Assembly: GCF_013522925.1 (NCBI RefSeq)
Contig: NZ_JAAMQU010000016.1
Span: forward strand, 18,759 to 82,758
Length of the DNA stretch: 64,000 nt
Source: Pseudomonas japonica
GTDB taxonomy: Bacteria; Pseudomonadota; Gammaproteobacteria; Pseudomonadales; Pseudomonadaceae
Direction of reading: 5' to 3'
Shown here: positions 61,476 through 64,000 of the stretch, piece by piece
Numbering within the stretch: the first letter of the stretch is position 1
Layout of the letters: each line of letters begins with the position of its first letter
The notes under the pieces: model-generated
Database searches by the model: none
Told to the model about the DNA's origin: nothing
Seen by the model: the letters and a program-made list of their open reading frames with translations, nothing else
Position numbers and translations under genes: made by a program

Positions 61476-62879
61476 ATGGCGCCTTTATCCCTCGCGCGAG
61501 CGCTGTCGGCTGCGCTGTGCCTGCTCGGTTGTGCCCAACCGCTGCTGGCCGCTGACAACCCCTTGGAACAGTCACGGCCCTCGCGGCCGGGAGCGCCTCG
61601 CTGGAGCGAGGACTACCGGTTTCTTGATCACGAGGCCAAACGTACCGACCCCTTCGACCGCTTTCGCTACGTGCGCCTCAGCGACAGCGCATGGGCTCAG
61701 TTCGGCGCCGAATTGCGCTACCGCGCCGATGCGCTCGACAAACCGTTTTTTGGCTTGCGTGGCGTGAACGATGACAGCTACTTCATGCAGCGGCTGCAGG
61801 CGCATGCCGACCTTCACCTGCTCGATGACGCCGTACGGGCCTTTGTGCAGCTGCAGAACACGCGGGTGTTCGGCAAGGATTTGTACTCCCCTTCGGACGA
61901 AGGCCGTAACGAGGTGAGCCAGGCGTTTATCGACCTCAACACCCAATTGGGCGCGAGCCGGCTGACCACGCGGGTAGGGCGGCAGGAAATGGCCTACGGC
62001 AGTCAGGTACTGGTGACGTATCGCGATACCCCGAACGTGCGCCAGACCTTCGATGGCCTGCGGTTGAGCCTGGCCCTTGCGCCGGGCCGCAAGCTCGATG
62101 CCTTTGCGGTACGCCCGGTCGCGGTCGATGCCGCGGACAGCTTCGACGACGGCAGCGATAACGCTGTGAAGTTTTACGGGTTGTACGCCACCTCACCTGT
62201 CGCCGGGCCGCTGAACGCCGACCTGTACGCCTTCGGCCTGGAAACGCGTGAGCGCACGCTCACTGCCGTAACCGGCAGCGAAAAACGCTACAGCGTGGGT
62301 ACGCGACTGTTCGGCCAGGCTGATGGGTTCGACTGGAGCACCGACCTGGTAGGCCAGTTCGGCCATCTGGGGGGCGCATCGATTCGCGCCTGGGCGGTGT
62401 CCTCGGACACCGGCTACACCTTTGACGGGCCGTTGCGGCCACGGTTGGGTTTGCGCGTAGACGCGGCCAGCGGGGATGACGCCGCGGGTGATGGCCGCGT
62501 GGGCACCTTCGATCCGCTGTACCCGCGCAACGGCGTGTACGGCGAAGCCAGCCTTACCACCTTGGCCAACATCGTGATTGTGGGCCCCACCTTTGCGTTT
62601 TCACCGCACCCTCGCTTGCGGCTGGAGCCGGGCGTATTCGCAGTATGGAAAGAAAATCCACACGACGGCGTGTACATGCCCGGCATGAGCATGTTGCCGG
62701 GCACCCGCGACAGCGGCCGCCACCTGGGCACCATCTACCGCGCCAACCTGCGCTGGCTGGCAAGCGCGAACACCACCTTCGACCTGGACTGCAAATATTA
62801 CGACGTGGGCTCGGCCATCACTGATGCCGGCGGCGAAGACGCCTCGTTCGTAGCCCTGCGCGGCACCTTCCGATTCTAG
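61476..62879 (+). CDS. Outer-membrane porin of the alginate-export (AlgE-like) family
   Basis: 467 aa with a signal peptide (SAALCLLGCAQPLLAAD) and a beta-barrel ending in FRF, the C-terminal Phe that the BAM machinery recognises. The sequence shows the alginate_exp-type repeated amphipathic strands, e.g. SDSAWAQFGAELRYRAD, TRVGRQEMAYGSQVLVTYRDTPNVRQTFDG. Many members are substrate uptake channels, not alginate secretins. It is followed 15 bp later by an MhpT-like transporter, so it probably admits an aromatic acid. AAAGGA lies before the ATG. Confidence 0.87.
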   Translation: MAPLSLARALSAALCLLGCAQPLLAADNPLEQSRPSRPGAPRWSEDYRFLDHEAKRTDPFDRFRYVRLSDSAWAQFGAELRYRADALDKPFFGLRGVNDDSYFMQRLQAHADLHLLDDAVRAFVQLQNTRVFGKDLYSPSDEGRNEVSQAFIDLNTQLGASRLTTRVGRQEMAYGSQVLVTYRDTPNVRQTFDGLRLSLALAPGRKLDAFAVRPVAVDAADSFDDGSDNAVKFYGLYATSPVAGPLNADLYAFGLETRERTLTAVTGSEKRYSVGTRLFGQADGFDWSTDLVGQFGHLGGASIRAWAVSSDTGYTFDGPLRPRLGLRVDAASGDDAAGDGRVGTFDPLYPRNGVYGEASLTTLANIVIVGPTFAFSPHPRLRLEPGVFAVWKENPHDGVYMPGMSMLPGTRDSGRHLGTIYRANLRWLASANTTFDLDCKYYDVGSAITDAGGEDASFVALRGTFRF

Positions 62880-62894
62880 AACCAGGAGTTCGTC

Positions 62895-64000
62895 ATGACC
62901 GCCATGCCTCGTTCCACGTTGACCATCACGTTGTGTTTCGTAACCGCCCTGCTTGAAGGTTTTGACCTCCAGGCCACGGGTATCGCCGCACCGCACCTGG
63001 CCAAGGCGTTCGAGCTTACCCCTGCCATGCTCGGTTGGGTGTTCAGCGCCGGGTTGCTGGGTTTGCTGCCGGGCGCTTTCGTGGGCGGCTGGCTGGCCGA
63101 TCGCATTGGGCGCAAGCGGGTGCTGGTAGGCGCTGTGCTGCTGTTTGGCGCGTTCTCGCTCGGTACGGCCTATGCGTGGGATTTTCACAGCCTGTTGCTG
63201 GCCCGGCTGATGACCGGCCTCGGCCTGGGCGCGGCGCTGCCGATCCTGATCGCCCTGGCCTCGGAGGCGGTTGACCCCCGCTGGCGCAGCACCGCGGTAA
63301 GCCTTACCTATTGCGGCGTGCCTTTGGGCGGCGCCGTCGCTTCACTGATCGGCCTAAGCGGCGCCGGCGCCGATTGGCATGTGGTGTTTTATGCCGGTGG
63401 CGTCGCGCCCCTGCTGGTGGCGGCGGCACTGGGCGGGTGGCTGCCCGAATCACGCGCCTTCAACGCCCAGGCAGCGTTGCGCGTTGGCGTTGGTCACGGG
63501 CTGTTTGGCGAAAGCCGGGCTACCCGCACATTGCTGCTATGGCTGGCGTGCTTCTTCACCCTCACCGTGCTGTACATGCTGCTGAACTGGCTGCCCTCCC
63601 TGTTGATGGGCCAAGGGTTCAGCCGCCCGCAGGCGGGGGCAGTCCAGGTACTGTTCAACCTCGGCGGGGCTGCGGGCTCTTTCATCACCGGGCGCTTGAT
63701 GGACAAGGGCCGGGCAAAGGGGGCAGTGGCGATGGCTTACATCGGCATGCTGGCAGCGCTGGCTGGCCTGGGGTTATTCAGCCAGTTCGGCTGGATGCTC
63801 GCGGCGGGTTGCCTGGCTGGCTACTGCGCCATCGGCGGGCAACTGGTGTTGTATGCACTGGCGCCCACGCTTTATCCCACTGCCTGCCGCGCCACAGGCG
63901 TAGGCGCTGCCGTTGCGGTCGGGCGGCTGGGCTCCATGGCCGGCCCATTGGCTGCCGGGCAGATACTCGCTGCCGGGGCAGGGGCTGGGGGCCTTTTGGG
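62895..64000 (+). CDS. MFS transporter, MhpT-like (3-hydroxyphenylpropionate / aromatic acid), partial at right edge
   Basis: 368 codons open to the window edge. The N-terminus MTAMPRSTLTITLCFVTALLEGFDLQATGIAAP and segments GWVFSAGLLGLLPGAFVGG, GLGAALP, YCGVPLGG, and ALAPTLYPTACRATGVG closely match E. coli MhpT, an aromatic-acid:proton symporter. The motif-A loop GGWLADRIGRKR is intact. CCAGGAG precedes ATG 62895. Transport of 3-hydroxyphenylpropionate specifically is inference; catabolic genes would lie beyond the right edge. Confidence 0.9.
   Translation, partial: MTAMPRSTLTITLCFVTALLEGFDLQATGIAAPHLAKAFELTPAMLGWVFSAGLLGLLPGAFVGGWLADRIGRKRVLVGAVLLFGAFSLGTAYAWDFHSLLLARLMTGLGLGAALPILIALASEAVDPRWRSTAVSLTYCGVPLGGAVASLIGLSGAGADWHVVFYAGGVAPLLVAAALGGWLPESRAFNAQAALRVGVGHGLFGESRATRTLLLWLACFFTLTVLYMLLNWLPSLLMGQGFSRPQAGAVQVLFNLGGAAGSFITGRLMDKGRAKGAVAMAYIGMLAALAGLGLFSQFGWMLAAGCLAGYCAIGGQLVLYALAPTLYPTACRATGVGAAVAVGRLGSMAGPLAAGQILAAGAGAGGLL

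Overview
The window is a GC-rich gammaproteobacterial chromosome segment, almost certainly from a Pseudomonas. The evidence is a fused nuoCD, a monomeric NADP isocitrate dehydrogenase beside cspD-clpS-clpA, bpt/aat beside infA, a C-terminal-tailed Mqo, and the gene order nuo-aceA-...-purB-hflD-mnmA-...-ftsK-lolA-rarA-crcB-serS-cysG-tusEBCD-yccA. As I remember it, this order runs collinear with the PA2604-PA2649 block of P. aeruginosa. The species cannot be fixed from the sequence alone. I see no insertion sequence, prophage, CRISPR array or rRNA.

Layout. Positions 1-7.2 kb (minus strand) carry the 5' part of the complex I operon (nuoA, B, CD, E, F, start of G) and the glyoxylate-shunt gene aceA. 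Positions 7.6-16.2 kb (minus) carry a secretin-like secreted protein, a GNAT-YcfD (ribosomal oxygenase) pair, purB, hflD-mnmA, a Nudix hydrolase and monomeric idh. Positions 16.6-21.6 kb carry the protein turnover and translation group cspD, clpS-clpA, infA, and the N-end-rule transferases bpt and aat; ClpS/ClpA and these transferases form one N-degron pathway. Positions 22-29.7 kb (plus) carry ftsK, lolA, rarA, crcB, serS and cysG. Positions 29.7-32.9 kb (minus) carry a tRNA 2-thiolation relay operon (tusDCBE plus a TrpD2/YbiB-like gene) and yccA. The relay feeds MnmA, encoded at 12-13 kb.

From about 33 kb onward the content is more strain-variable. It holds tRNA-Ser(UGA) with a clear promoter and terminator, a RES-Xre toxin-antitoxin pair, a HhH protein, a secreted 721-aa protein with a DUF3142 partner, yajD, an orphan urate hydroxylase (hpxO), and a glycogen-debranching-type glucosidase. 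The glucosidase is preceded by what looks like a 24-codon remnant of a glycosyltransferase gene. A drug-efflux block (43.8-51.9 kb) has two DHA2 transporters, a TetR regulator and a divergent EmrA-EmrB-OMF operon. A stress and polysaccharide block (52-59.6 kb) has pncC, a manganese catalase, two paralogous PL7 alginate lyases without signal peptides in divergent orientation, a signal-peptide-bearing Mqo, a flavin reductase, a DUF2188 protein and a ferritin-like DUF892 protein. The window ends with a 5'-nucleotidase and a porin followed by an MhpT-like aromatic-acid transporter that runs off the right edge.

Most notable observations: (1) a four-copy 15-bp tandem repeat that adds a 20-residue pentapeptide array to the N-terminus of ClpS; (2) the deleted glycosyltransferase remnant that keeps its Shine-Dalgarno and its ATGA coupling to the debranching enzyme; (3) no dimeric icd next to idh; (4) the divergent, signal-less PL7 pair with repeated motifs in its shared promoter region; (5) promoter-embedded operator candidates for the RES-Xre, aceA, EmrAB, HpxO and porin/MhpT units.
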